From Anaerosacchariphilus polymeriproducens (GTDB lineage: Bacteria > Bacillota > Clostridia > Lachnospirales > Lachnospiraceae), in NCBI RefSeq assembly GCF_003363435.1, contig NZ_QRCT01000029.1, positions 1 through 64,000 of the forward strand: a stretch of 64,000 nucleotides of DNA. The letters run 5' to 3'. The notes under the pieces are model-generated. The model did no database searches, was not told the DNA's origin, and saw only the letters and a program-made list of their open reading frames with translations. The translations under genes were made by a program, and so were the position numbers. This document shows, piece after piece, positions 54,022-63,187 of this stretch (its first letter is position 1; each line of letters opens with the position of its first letter).

Positions 54022-55890
54022 TTATTTACCTATTAATACAACGATAGTCCTTGCAGAAACTCTCAAAAACTTTTGCTGTTCTAATAATGGCTCCTCTCCT
54101 TCATGATAGATTCCATCCTCTTGTGTCTGGCTTGAATCAATAGCAATATACCATTTCATATTACTTGGGAGATTCGGTAGATCAAATTTCATTTCGGTCC
54201 AATACAAATTATATGCTACATAGAAGAAATTATCTTCACTTCCATCTTCCTTTTTCACATATTGACCACAATACATAATTCCAAAATGCCGCTTATAATA
54301 AGTCATATCCGGATACCACGCTTTAGAACCATGATATGAAATATCGGGATAACCACAAGATTTGTAATCTCTTATTTTCAGCTCTTTGGCCTGATGGAAA
54401 ATTGGGTGCCTCTTACGAAAAGATATCAATTTCTTTATGAATTCAAGCATTTGTGCATCAGTTTCCTGACCTTTCCAATTAATCCAACCTATTTCATTAT
54501 CTTGACAATACGCATTATTATTCCCCTTTTGTGTATTACCAATTTCATCACCAGCTAACAAAAATGGTACGCCCTGACTTAAAAATAACATCAACATAGC
54601 ATTTTTTCTCTGACTTAATCTTAAATTTTTAACTGCTTTTTTTCTACTCGGGCCCTCTACGCCACAATTCCAACTATAATTATAATCATTCCCATCTTTA
54701 TTACTTTCACCATTTTCCTCATTGTGCTTGACATCATAAGACACTAAATCCATAAGAGTGAAACCATTATGACTTGTAATATAGTTTATAATTGCCTTAT
54801 CGCTTGGATTTCTTCTAATCTTCGATGAAAAATTCTCTAATTGCTCTTCATCACTTTTTAATAACTTACGTGAAACATAGGCAAAATCTTCATTACATTC
54901 ACTGATATTTCTAAATTTCTCATCACACTTTTCTATCATGATCCAATCATTTACATATGGCACAATAAGTTTTGCTTTTGTCAATAATGGATCTGATAAT
55001 ATGACTTGATCCGGAACAGAACCACCATAAATATGAAATCCATCTACATGATATTCTAAATGCCAAAATCGTAAACAGTCAATTATTATATTAGGATTTA
55101 ATTTTTCGTCAAAGTACATTTCCATAAGTACTTCAATTCCATTTTTATGCACTTCTTTTATTAAAGTTTTAAAATCATCAATAGGATTATTTGAATTACA
55201 ATAGGATGTTTTTGGTGCAAAATAATAACCAGAACCATATCCCCAAAAATTAATTTTAGATTTATCTTCTTCAAATATTTCGCTTTTAGTATATATAGGA
55301 ATTTCTTCTTTTATGATTTCACAAAACTCATAAGAAGGCATTAATTCTATGACATTTATACCAAGTTCTTTGATATATGGAAGTTTTTCTAGAATTCCTT
55401 TCCATGTCCCCCGTTTTTTCACTTTTGAACTATTATGTTTCGTAAATCCCCTTGGATGCAAGCTATAGATAATACATTTATCATAAGGAATTTCAAGAGG
55501 CTTATCTCCTTCCCAATCGAATGTACTTTTATTTAATCTACATTTAATATCTTTATTTTCTTTATAAATCCCCCATTTTTCTTTTCCTATAATTTGTACC
55601 GCATAAGGATCTTGAACTACTTTTCCATTTACTTCATAATTATAATCGTACTTTTTAAATGATTTATCTAATAATAGTGTATATACATTACCCACACGAA
55701 ATTGTTCAGGAATCTGAACCTTTCCAAAAGGAACTGTTTCTTGTTTATTATAAAAAAGTATGGAACAGTTCGCGTTCTTGGGCACAGATACCGCAAAATT
55801 TATTCCCTTTTCAGTCCATGTAACACCCATAGGATAAGGCTTACCTTTATTTAATTCAGTCTCTATTTCTTGTAATGGGATTGCGTTCAT
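54022..55890 (-). CDS. GlgX/isoamylase-like GH13 protein without catalytic residues (pseudoenzyme)
   Basis: A 622-residue protein with an N-terminal CBM48-like domain and a GH13 barrel clearly related to debranching enzymes: NYITSHNGFTLMDLVSYDVK, NDYNYSWNCGVEGP, GDEIGNTQKGNNNAYCQDNE-IGWINW. All catalytic positions are changed. In region II VDGFRFD reads VDGFHIY, losing the nucleophile Asp (residue 288) and Arg (286). In region III the AEPWD Glu is absent (AKLIVPYVNDW). In region IV SHDGFT reads SHNGFT (Asn 375). The region I motif DVVFNH is EMYFDE. It should not hydrolyse alpha-1,6 bonds; glycan binding or a scaffold role is possible. traX follows one nt later. Confidence 0.85.
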   Translation of the reverse strand: MNAIPLQEIETELNKGKPYPMGVTWTEKGINFAVSVPKNANCSILFYNKQETVPFGKVQIPEQFRVGNVYTLLLDKSFKKYDYNYEVNGKVVQDPYAVQIIGKEKWGIYKENKDIKCRLNKSTFDWEGDKPLEIPYDKCIIYSLHPRGFTKHNSSKVKKRGTWKGILEKLPYIKELGINVIELMPSYEFCEIIKEEIPIYTKSEIFEEDKSKINFWGYGSGYYFAPKTSYCNSNNPIDDFKTLIKEVHKNGIEVLMEMYFDEKLNPNIIIDCLRFWHLEYHVDGFHIYGGSVPDQVILSDPLLTKAKLIVPYVNDWIMIEKCDEKFRNISECNEDFAYVSRKLLKSDEEQLENFSSKIRRNPSDKAIINYITSHNGFTLMDLVSYDVKHNEENGESNKDGNDYNYSWNCGVEGPSRKKAVKNLRLSQRKNAMLMLFLSQGVPFLLAGDEIGNTQKGNNNAYCQDNEIGWINWKGQETDAQMLEFIKKLISFRKRHPIFHQAKELKIRDYKSCGYPDISYHGSKAWYPDMTYYKRHFGIMYCGQYVKKEDGSEDNFFYVAYNLYWTEMKFDLPNLPSNMKWYIAIDSSQTQEDGIYHEGEEPLLEQQKFLRVSARTIVVLIGK

Positions 55891-55968
55891 ATACTCTATT
55901 TCCTTTCATTTATTTATTTTTCATTATAATGGATTTTTTTAGCTATGGCAACCTTGGTTTCCACAAAA

Positions 55969-56033
55969 CAGGAACCATGTTATATAAGCCTAAATTTCTC
56001 AATTAAGTGAATCCTGCTTAAATCTGGTTCCTG
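55969..56033 (-). terminator. structured end of the fatty-acid operon
   Basis: CAGGAACCA (55969-55977) and TGGTTCCTG (56025-56033) are exact complements enclosing an inner TTAAG/CTTAA hairpin. On the minus strand the structure starts 15 nt past the flavoenzyme stop and is followed by UUUUG. It is larger than a usual terminator. Confidence 0.5.
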
Positions 56034-56047
56034 CATCTTTGTCTTAT

Positions 56048-57109
56048 TCAATTTTGAGTCAGTTCTCGAAAAATATCAGATACATGTTCTAATCTTTCTG
56101 CTCTGTATGCATTTGATCCACAAAATAATAATGCATCTTCAACATTTCCTCTTGCAGCATTGAGTAAAGCATCTGTAATACAATAAGGTATTTTGGATGG
56201 ATTACATTTTTCCAGACACTGGTGACATTTACCTATCTTTCCCGGCTCTTTCTCCTTTTTTTCTAAAAAAGAATTTCTAATTGCCCGTCCTGGCATTCCA
56301 ACCGGACTTTTTACTATTTGAATATCTTCTTTTTTTGATTTTATATAAGTCTCTTTGTATTTCTCATCAGCATCGCACTCATAGGTTGTAACAAATCTCG
56401 TACCCATCTGTACACCGTCCACACCTAAGTCCAAATAATGCAGCATATCTTTTCTGTCATAAATGCCTCCAGCGGCAACAACAGGTATATTTTTGTTATA
56501 TTTCTGTGCATAGGATGAAGTTAATTCTACAATTTTTTTAATTTCTTCTTCATAAATTTCCTGATTCGAAAAATATTCCAGCTGGTCTACTGAAAAACCT
56601 AAATGTCCTCCTGCTTGAGGTCCTTCTATTACTACTAAATCTGGTGCATAATTATATTTTCTATCCCATAATTTCATAATAACATTTGCAGATTTAAAAG
56701 TAGATACTATTGGTGCAATTTTGGTTTTAAAGCCCTCAATATATTTGGGTAATTCTGTCGGAAGACCTGCTCCCGATATGATCAAATCTACCCCAGCTTT
56801 AGCTGCCGCTTTTACATAATCTTCGTATCTTTTGGTTGCAACCATAATATTAACGCCTACAATTCCACCGTGAGCAATTTCTTTTGCTTTATGGATATGT
56901 TTCTTAATTGCTTTTAAATTGGTCTCAATTGGATTTTCATCAAATTCAGGCTCCTGATACCCAATTTGTGCTGTAGAGATAATTCCTATTCCACCTTCAG
57001 CTGCTACTGCCCCGGCAAGTTTTGACAAGCTGATCCCTACTCCCATTCCGCCTTGTATTACTGGCACTTTTGCTACCAAATCTCCTATTATTAATGGTTT
57101 CAATTCCAT
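56048..57109 (-). CDS. nitronate monooxygenase/FabK-like flavoenzyme in the fatty-acid operon
   Basis: A 353-residue FMN-dependent TIM-barrel protein. PVIQGGMGVGISLSKLAGAV at the start, GPQAGGHLGF with the catalytic-type His near residue 175, and PVVAAGGIYDRKDMLHYLDL with GVDGVQMGTRFVTT identify the nitronate monooxygenase/enoyl-ACP reductase II superfamily. It is longer than typical FabK (about 310 residues), and its C-terminal part carries KCHQCLEKCNPSKIPYCITD, a four-Cys motif that could bind zinc or an iron-sulfur cluster. ATG 57109 sits one nt beyond the accDA stop with TTAGGAG inside accDA. Operon position suggests a fatty-acid redox role; I do not call it fabK. Confidence 0.82.
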   Translation of the reverse strand: MELKPLIIGDLVAKVPVIQGGMGVGISLSKLAGAVAAEGGIGIISTAQIGYQEPEFDENPIETNLKAIKKHIHKAKEIAHGGIVGVNIMVATKRYEDYVKAAAKAGVDLIISGAGLPTELPKYIEGFKTKIAPIVSTFKSANVIMKLWDRKYNYAPDLVVIEGPQAGGHLGFSVDQLEYFSNQEIYEEEIKKIVELTSSYAQKYNKNIPVVAAGGIYDRKDMLHYLDLGVDGVQMGTRFVTTYECDADEKYKETYIKSKKEDIQIVKSPVGMPGRAIRNSFLEKKEKEPGKIGKCHQCLEKCNPSKIPYCITDALLNAARGNVEDALLFCGSNAYRAERLEHVSDIFRELTQN

Positions 57110-57110
57110 T

Positions 57111-58847
57111 TTATATTCTCCTAAATCTATCATATCGATGGTTTACAATTTGCTCTGGTGTCATCGTGGTCAATTTTTGTAAAAAGCATCTCATTTCAAA
57201 CCGGATATAATCGGAAATTACTGCTAAGTTCGCTTCGCATACCGGTTCTTTTTCTGGAATTATTTTTTCAATGATTCCAAGTCTTTTTAAATCAGCTGCT
57301 GTTATTTTCATTACATCTGCTGCTTCATCTGCTCTTTTTCCATCTTTCCACAAAATAGACGCAAACCCTTCTGGTGAAAGTACTGCATAAATAGTATTTT
57401 CCAGCATCCAGACTTCGTTTCCAACACCTAAAGCTAAGGCTCCACCACTACCGCCTTCACCTATAACTATACTTAATATAGGCACTTTAATTCCTGCCAT
57501 TTCCATTAGATTTCTTGCTATTGCTTCCCCTTGACCACGTTCTTCTGCTTCTACTCCACAAAAAGCTCCCGGAGTATCAATAAAGTTAATAATTGGCCGA
57601 TTAAATTTTTCTGCCTGCTTCATGAAACGTAAAGCTTTTCGATACCCTTCCGGATATGGCATTCCAAAATTTCTTAGAATATTTTCTTTTGTATTACGCC
57701 CTTTTTGCTGACCAATTACTGTTACCGGGTTGCCATCGAGCATTGCGATTCCGGCAATAATAGCTGAATCATCACGGAAAGCTCTATCACCATGTAATTC
57801 AATAAAATCTGTGAATATCTCGTTGGCATAATCTAAAGCTGTTGGTCTTGAAGCCATTCTTGCTGTCTGCACTCTTTCCCAAGCCGTAATATCGTTATCA
57901 GAATTATCTTCTTGAAATGCTCGAAACAAGCTTTTTTCAGTATTTGATATATTCCAGCTCACATTTTCATCAATCTTATGCATAACAATCAATTTATGCA
58001 GCGTATCTTTTAAATCTTCTCTCTCTACTATTTTATCAATCAGACCGTGTTCTAAAAGAAACTCAGCTCTTTGGAATCCCTCTGGTAATTTTTGACCAAT
58101 TGTCTGTTCAATTACCCTTGCTCCGGCGAATCCGACAAGTGCGCCCGGCTCAGCCAAAATGATATCTCCAAGCATAGCAAAACTTGCTGTTACTCCTCCT
58201 GTAGTAGGATCTGTCAATACAGATATATATAGTAAGCCAGCATCTGAATGACGTTTCAATGCTGCAGACGTTTTTGCCATCTGCATCAAGGATACCATTC
58301 CTTCCTGCATTCTCGCTCCTCCTGAACATGTAAAAATGACAACGGGCAACCTTTCTTTCGTTGCTCTTTCTACTGCTCTGGCTATCTTTTCGCCTACCAC
58401 TTGGCCCATGCTTCCCATCAAAAATCTGGCATCGCAAATTCCTATAACCACATCTTCACCATGAATCTTGGCTTTTCCTGTTGTAACAGCTTCGTCTAAT
58501 TTAGTTTTTTCTTTCACGGCTTTGATTTGTTCTTCATAATTAGGAAAATCTAATGGATTCTTATTCTCTAAATCAATATCCCAGATTTCAAAAGAATTCG
58601 CATCTGCTACCATACGAATTCTACGTCTGGTATTTAATCTAAAATATTTTCCACATTTATAACAAGAGTAGTTATTGTTCTTTACGTCTTCTTTGTATAA
58701 GAGCTCTCCACATTTATCACACTTAATCCAAAGTCCCTCTGGTACTTGTGGCTGCTCTTCTTTCCCTTTACCACGTTTAAGTACTTTACCGACTTTGGAA
58801 GAATCATTTTGTGCCATCGAAATATACGTTTTCTTAAACTTTAACAT
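57111..58847 (-). CDS. accDA: acetyl-CoA carboxylase carboxyltransferase, fused beta-alpha subunits
   Basis: A 578-residue fusion of AccD (beta) and AccA (alpha), which carry out carboxyl transfer from biotin to acetyl-CoA. The AccD half has the zinc ribbon [26 protein letters not shown] near residue 45 and the oxyanion region [18 protein letters not shown]. The join is near residue 300, and the AccA half begins about [20 protein letters not shown], with [20 protein letters not shown] and [14 protein letters not shown]. Most bacteria keep these separate; fusion is known in some clostridia. ATG 58847 follows AGGAG. Confidence 0.94.
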   Translation of the reverse strand: MLKFKKTYISMAQNDSSKVGKVLKRGKGKEEQPQVPEGLWIKCDKCGELLYKEDVKNNNYSCYKCGKYFRLNTRRRIRMVADANSFEIWDIDLENKNPLDFPNYEEQIKAVKEKTKLDEAVTTGKAKIHGEDVVIGICDARFLMGSMGQVVGEKIARAVERATKERLPVVIFTCSGGARMQEGMVSLMQMAKTSAALKRHSDAGLLYISVLTDPTTGGVTASFAMLGDIILAEPGALVGFAGARVIEQTIGQKLPEGFQRAEFLLEHGLIDKIVEREDLKDTLHKLIVMHKIDENVSWNISNTEKSLFRAFQEDNSDNDITAWERVQTARMASRPTALDYANEIFTDFIELHGDRAFRDDSAIIAGIAMLDGNPVTVIGQQKGRNTKENILRNFGMPYPEGYRKALRFMKQAEKFNRPIINFIDTPGAFCGVEAEERGQGEAIARNLMEMAGIKVPILSIVIGEGGSGGALALGVGNEVWMLENTIYAVLSPEGFASILWKDGKRADEAADVMKITAADLKRLGIIEKIIPEKEPVCEANLAVISDYIRFEMRCFLQKLTTMTPEQIVNHRYDRFRRI

Positions 58848-58881
58848 TTTGTGCACTCCTATTTTCCTTAAACTAAATTAG

Positions 58882-60225
58882 CTATTCGAAATAATCTTGT
58901 ATAAAATGAGTATTTATTTTTCCATTCCGAAAAGCTTGATGATTTAATATTTCATATTGAAAATCTAAATTGGTTTCGATTCCTTCAAATACTACTTCTC
59001 CTAATGTGCTTCTCATCTTATTTATCGCTGATGCTCTATCTTTATCATGTACAATCACTTTTGCAATCATAGAATCATAATATGGAGGGATTGTATATCC
59101 TTGAAACATAGCAGTATCAATTCTGACTCCATTTCCACCTGGTAGATGCATTTCATATATCGTTCCTGGACATGGCATAAAATTCTTATTTGGATTTTCT
59201 GCATTAATTCTACATTCAATTGAATGTCCTCTGATTATAATATCTTCCTGATTGATTTCTAATGGTTGACCTTGGGCTATATTAATTTGTTCTTTAATTA
59301 AATCCAGACCGGTAACCATTTCTGTAACAGGATGCTCTACTTGAATTCTAGTATTCATTTCCATGAAATAAAACTCACCATTTTTATCTAACAGAAATTC
59401 AATTGTTCCAGCATTTTCATATTTCACAGCCTGTGCTGCTTTTACTGCTGTTTCACCAAGTTTTTTTCTGAGTTCCGGTGTCATAACACTGGATGGAGAC
59501 TCTTCGATTAATTTTTGATGTCTTCTTTGTATGGAACAATCTCTTTCGCCTAACTGAATCACCTTTCCATACTGATCTGCTAAAATTTGTACTTCTATAT
59601 GCCTGGGACTTTCAATATATTTTTCAATATACATAGTATTATCTGCAAACGCATTAATTGATTCTTTCTGCGCCGTTTTGAAAGCGTTTGAAAAAACATC
59701 TTCAGAATCAGCAATTCTCATCCCTTTTCCACCGCCGCCTGATGATGCCTTTATCATAACGGGATATCCCATTTCATCTGCAATTCTCTTCCCATCTTCC
59801 ACTGTATACACAGCTTCTTTGGTTCCAGGTACTACAGGTACTCCAGCTTCCATCATGGTTTTTCTGGCCTCTGATTTGTTTCCCATTTTATTAATGATTT
59901 CTGCAGATGGTCCAATGAATTTTATATTACATTTTTGACAAATCTCCACAAACTTAGCATTTTCTGATAAAAATCCAAATCCCGGATGAATCGCATCCGC
60001 TTCTGCTGCAATCGTTGCACTTACAATTCTCTCTATACTTAAATAGCTTTCATCTGCAGCTGCCGGACCAATACAAATCGCTTCATCTGCCAGCTGTGTA
60101 TGAAGTGCATTTCTATCTGCTTCCGAATACACAGCAACTGTTTTGATACCAAGTTCTCTACAAGCCCGAATAATTCTTACGGCAATTTCACCGCGATTAG
60201 CAATTAGAATTTTTTGAAACATATT
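58882..60225 (-). CDS. accC: biotin carboxylase subunit of acetyl-CoA carboxylase
   Basis: A 447-residue ATP-grasp enzyme that carboxylates the biotin on AccB. It begins MFQKILIANRGEIAVRIIRA, with the glycine-rich ATP loop KASSGGGGKGMRIA near residue 160, ERDCSIQRRHQKLIEESPS, and the active-site region FYFMEMNTRIQVEHPVTEM near residue 285. ATG 60225 gives the canonical N-terminus and has GAGGAG close upstream; an in-frame ATG six codons earlier, next to the fabZ stop, is an alternative. Confidence 0.95.
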   Translation of the reverse strand, partial: NMFQKILIANRGEIAVRIIRACRELGIKTVAVYSEADRNALHTQLADEAICIGPAAADESYLSIERIVSATIAAEADAIHPGFGFLSENAKFVEICQKCNIKFIGPSAEIINKMGNKSEARKTMMEAGVPVVPGTKEAVYTVEDGKRIADEMGYPVMIKASSGGGGKGMRIADSEDVFSNAFKTAQKESINAFADNTMYIEKYIESPRHIEVQILADQYGKVIQLGERDCSIQRRHQKLIEESPSSVMTPELRKKLGETAVKAAQAVKYENAGTIEFLLDKNGEFYFMEMNTRIQVEHPVTEMVTGLDLIKEQINIAQGQPLEINQEDIIIRGHSIECRINAENPNKNFMPCPGTIYEMHLPGGNGVRIDTAMFQGYTIPPYYDSMIAKVIVHDKDRASAINKMRSTLGEVVFEGIETNLDFQYEILNHQAFRNGKINTHFIQDYFE

Positions 60226-60243
60226 CTCCTCTTTTCTGCCCAT

Positions 60244-60675
60244 CTATTGTCCTATCGCAAAAGTTAATTCTGCTTGTGTTACTAATTTTCCATCTACAAA
60301 AGCCTTTGCATTTCCTACTCCGATATGGCCTTTTGTTTTTATAATTTCACATTCCAACTGTAATACATCTCCGGGTAATACTTTGTCTCTAAATTTTGCT
60401 GAATTAATTGACCCGAAATATGCTATTTTACCTTTAAATTCTGGTTTGCTCAACATAGCTACTGCTCCGACTTGTGATAAAGCTTCTATGATTAAGACAC
60501 CTGGCATTACAGGTTCTTCGGGAAAATGACCTGCAAAAAAAGGTTCATTATAAGTAACACACTTTTTTCCAACAGCGCGTTTCCCAGGTTCTAACTCCTC
60601 AATCGTATCAACTAACAAAAACGGTTGTCTATGTGGTATAATTTCCATAATTTCTTTTGTTGACATTAAAGCCAT
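60244..60675 (-). CDS. fabZ: 3-hydroxyacyl-ACP dehydratase
   Basis: A 143-residue hot-dog-fold enzyme dehydrating 3-hydroxyacyl-ACP. The catalytic His is in FAGHFPEEPVMPGVLIIEA near residue 48, and the Glu lies in the following helix IEALSQVGAVAML. MEIIPHRQPFLLVDTIEEL is the usual N-terminal block. GGAGG is eight nt upstream of the ATG. It sits between accB and accC, as in other clostridial fatty-acid operons. Confidence 0.95.
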   Translation of the reverse strand: MALMSTKEIMEIIPHRQPFLLVDTIEELEPGKRAVGKKCVTYNEPFFAGHFPEEPVMPGVLIIEALSQVGAVAMLSKPEFKGKIAYFGSINSAKFRDKVLPGDVLQLECEIIKTKGHIGVGNAKAFVDGKLVTQAELTFAIGQ

Positions 60676-60686
60676 CTAATCGCCTC

Positions 60687-61154
60687 CTATTCAATGATGA
60701 ATAAGGGTTGATTAAACTCTACCTTATCCTCATTCTGAACTAATATCTCTTTTACGACTCCATCAAATTCACATTCAATATCATTCATCAATTTCATTGC
60801 TTCAACAATTCCTAAAGTCTGACCTTTTTTAACAGTATCACCTACTTTTACATAGGGGCCGTCTTCAGGTGAAGGAGAACTATAAAACGTACCAACCAAT
60901 GGACATTTTACAACATTTCCGGTAAGCTTATTTTCGTTATTATCTTGTTGTACCTGAACCGGTGCTTCCATTTGTGCTTCTACATTATGCATTTGTGCCT
61001 GTGTTACATGAACTGGCATTTGCGTTGTGGTAATCACTTTTTGCCCTTTGTCAGTTTTCATTTTTATTTTAAAATCATTTTGCTCCAATTGAAAATCTGT
61101 CAAATTGGACTTTGATACGCTTTCTATTAATCGAATAATGTTTTCAAATTCCAT
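60687..61154 (-). CDS. accB: biotin carboxyl carrier protein
   Basis: A 155-residue carrier. The C-terminal biotinyl domain has the attachment Lys in GIVEAMKLMNDIECEFDGVV near residue 120, preceded by the PLVGTFYSSPSPEDGPYVKV thumb region. The N-terminal 30 residues form the usual helix, and a Gln/Thr/Val-rich linker joins them. It is 11 bp upstream of fabZ and 18 bp downstream of fabF. Confidence 0.95.
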   Translation of the reverse strand: MEFENIIRLIESVSKSNLTDFQLEQNDFKIKMKTDKGQKVITTTQMPVHVTQAQMHNVEAQMEAPVQVQQDNNENKLTGNVVKCPLVGTFYSSPSPEDGPYVKVGDTVKKGQTLGIVEAMKLMNDIECEFDGVVKEILVQNEDKVEFNQPLFIIE

Positions 61155-61172
61155 TTTTTGTTTTCTCCTACT

Positions 61173-62408
61173 CTATTCTGTATATTTCTTCAAAATAATA
61201 CTTGCATTATGTCCACCAAATCCTAATGAATTAGATAAGGCGTAATTAAAAGTTTCATTTATTGGCTCACCCGGTACATAGTTTAAATCTAATTCATCAT
61301 CCTTTACTTTATATCCTACTGTTGGATGTATATAACTTTCTTCCATTTCTTTTACACACGCAATAAATTCCACTGTACCAGCAGCACCTAATAAATGGCC
61401 GATCATTGATTTTGTTGAATTGATTTTAATTTGATAAGCATGTTCACCAAAAGCTTTTTTTATTGCTCTGGTTTCAAATAAATCATTATGATGTGTACCT
61501 GTACCATGTGCATTAATATAAGTAATATCTTCTTTAGAAATGCCCGCGTCATCGACTGCATTCAGCATAGCTCTGGCTGCTCCTCCTCCATCTTCTGCCG
61601 GAGAAGTAATATGATATGCATCACTTGTTGCACCATAACCAACAACTTCTGCGTAAATCTTTGCTCCACGTTTTTTGGCATGTTCCAATTCTTCTAATAC
61701 AACTACACCTGCTCCTTCTCCCATTACAAATCCGTCTCTTTCCTTATCAAAAGGAATCGAACATCTCTCCAGATCTGATGATGACGATAGCGCTGTCAAT
61801 GCAGTGAAGCCGCTGACGCCAATAGGTGTCACTGCCCCTTCAGTACCTCCCGCTACCATAATATCAGCATCTCCAAACTGAATCGTCCGATATGATTCAC
61901 CTATAGAATGCGTACCTGTAGCACATGCAGTCACTACATTAATACTTTTTCCCTTTAACCCAAATTGAATCGATACGTTTCCGGCTGCCATATTTGAAAT
62001 CATTAATGGTACAAGCAAAGGATTGACCTTACCAGGACCTCTTTCTAATAGTTTTTTATATTCACGTTCCATTGCCTGCAAACTTCCTATTCCTGAGCTT
62101 ACTGCACATCCTACACGGAACGGATCTTCTTTTTCCATATCAACTTTCGCATCTGCTAATGCTTCTTTAGCTGCTGCAACTGCATACTGGCAAAATAATT
62201 CCATTCTCTTTGCAGCTTTAAAATCCATATATTCTTTTGCTTCGAAACCTTCTATTTCTGCAGCAATTTTTACTTTATAATCCGTTGTATCAAATTTTGT
62301 GATATTCTTAAAACCTAACTTCTGCTCTTTTATGCCATTCCAAAAATCTTCTACATTCAGACCAATAGGTGTAATTGCACCCATCCCTGTTACTACGACT
62401 CTTTTCAT
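61173..62408 (-). CDS. fabF: 3-oxoacyl-ACP synthase II
   Basis: A 411-residue condensing enzyme with the Cys-His-His triad: VVTACATGTHSIGESYRTI near residue 163, INAHGTGTHHNDLFETRAI near 303, and NSTKSMIGHLLGAAGTVEF near 340. It starts MKRVVVTGMGAITPIGLNVE and ends with SLGFGGHNASIILKK, both standard. It is the elongating ketosynthase of the operon. The initiating fabH and acpP are not seen and probably lie right of the window. Confidence 0.96.
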   Translation of the reverse strand: MKRVVVTGMGAITPIGLNVEDFWNGIKEQKLGFKNITKFDTTDYKVKIAAEIEGFEAKEYMDFKAAKRMELFCQYAVAAAKEALADAKVDMEKEDPFRVGCAVSSGIGSLQAMEREYKKLLERGPGKVNPLLVPLMISNMAAGNVSIQFGLKGKSINVVTACATGTHSIGESYRTIQFGDADIMVAGGTEGAVTPIGVSGFTALTALSSSSDLERCSIPFDKERDGFVMGEGAGVVVLEELEHAKKRGAKIYAEVVGYGATSDAYHITSPAEDGGGAARAMLNAVDDAGISKEDITYINAHGTGTHHNDLFETRAIKKAFGEHAYQIKINSTKSMIGHLLGAAGTVEFIACVKEMEESYIHPTVGYKVKDDELDLNYVPGEPINETFNYALSNSLGFGGHNASIILKKYTE

Positions 62409-62423
62409 ATCTTCTCTCCTGTT

Positions 62424-63164
62424 CTATATTGCCATTCCACCATCTATGTGAATGATTTGTCCTGTAATATAAGATGCTTGCTCTGAAGCCAAAAAGCTGA
62501 CCACTTGTGCAACTTCATCCGGCTTTCCAAGTCTCTTAAATGGAATCTGTTCAACAAACATCGCAATCTGTGATTCATCATATACTGCTGTCATTTCTGT
62601 TTCAATAAATCCCGGTGCAACTGCATTCACATTAATACCTCTGGAAGCCAATTCTCTTGCCATTGTTTTCGTCAGCCCAATGACTCCTGCTTTTGATGCT
62701 GAATAATTTGCCTGCCCAATATTTCCAAGAACCCCTGATACAGAAGTAATATTAATGATTTTACCAGCCCTTTGTTTTAGCATTTGTCTTGAAACATGTT
62801 TAATGGTATTAAAAGTTCCTTTTAAATTTATGTCAATAACTTGGTCAAAGTCTTCTTCTTTCATCTTTACAATTAAGTTATCTTTTGTTATTCCAGCACT
62901 ATTTACCAGAATATCAACTCTTCCAAACTTAGCAATTACCTCTTTCACCATGATTTCTACTGCCTGAAAGTCACTTACATTACATTGGTAGCTAATTGCT
63001 TCTCCCCCATTATTTGTGATTTTTTCCACTACTTCTTCTGCTTTATCTTTTGAACCATTATAATTTACTACAACTTTAGCGCCTTGTTGTGCCAATGTAA
63101 GCGCAATTTCTCTTCCTAATCCTCTACTTGCTCCTGTTATAAGAGCTACTTTTCCCTGAAACAT
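62424..63164 (-). CDS. fabG: 3-oxoacyl-ACP reductase
   Basis: A 246-residue NADP-dependent short-chain dehydrogenase. The cofactor motif ALITGASRGLGREIALTLAQ is near residue 7. The catalytic Ser is in INITSVSGVLGNIGQANYSA and the Tyr-x3-Lys in ANYSASKAGVIGLTKTMARE near residue 150. It ends SYITGQIIHIDGGMAI, the normal FabG tail. It lies 15 bp upstream of fabF and 23 bp downstream of fabD. Confidence 0.95.
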   Translation of the reverse strand: MFQGKVALITGASRGLGREIALTLAQQGAKVVVNYNGSKDKAEEVVEKITNNGGEAISYQCNVSDFQAVEIMVKEVIAKFGRVDILVNSAGITKDNLIVKMKEEDFDQVIDINLKGTFNTIKHVSRQMLKQRAGKIINITSVSGVLGNIGQANYSASKAGVIGLTKTMARELASRGINVNAVAPGFIETEMTAVYDESQIAMFVEQIPFKRLGKPDEVAQVVSFLASEQASYITGQIIHIDGGMAI

Positions 63165-63187
63165 TTTTCTCTCCTTTCTGATTTTCT

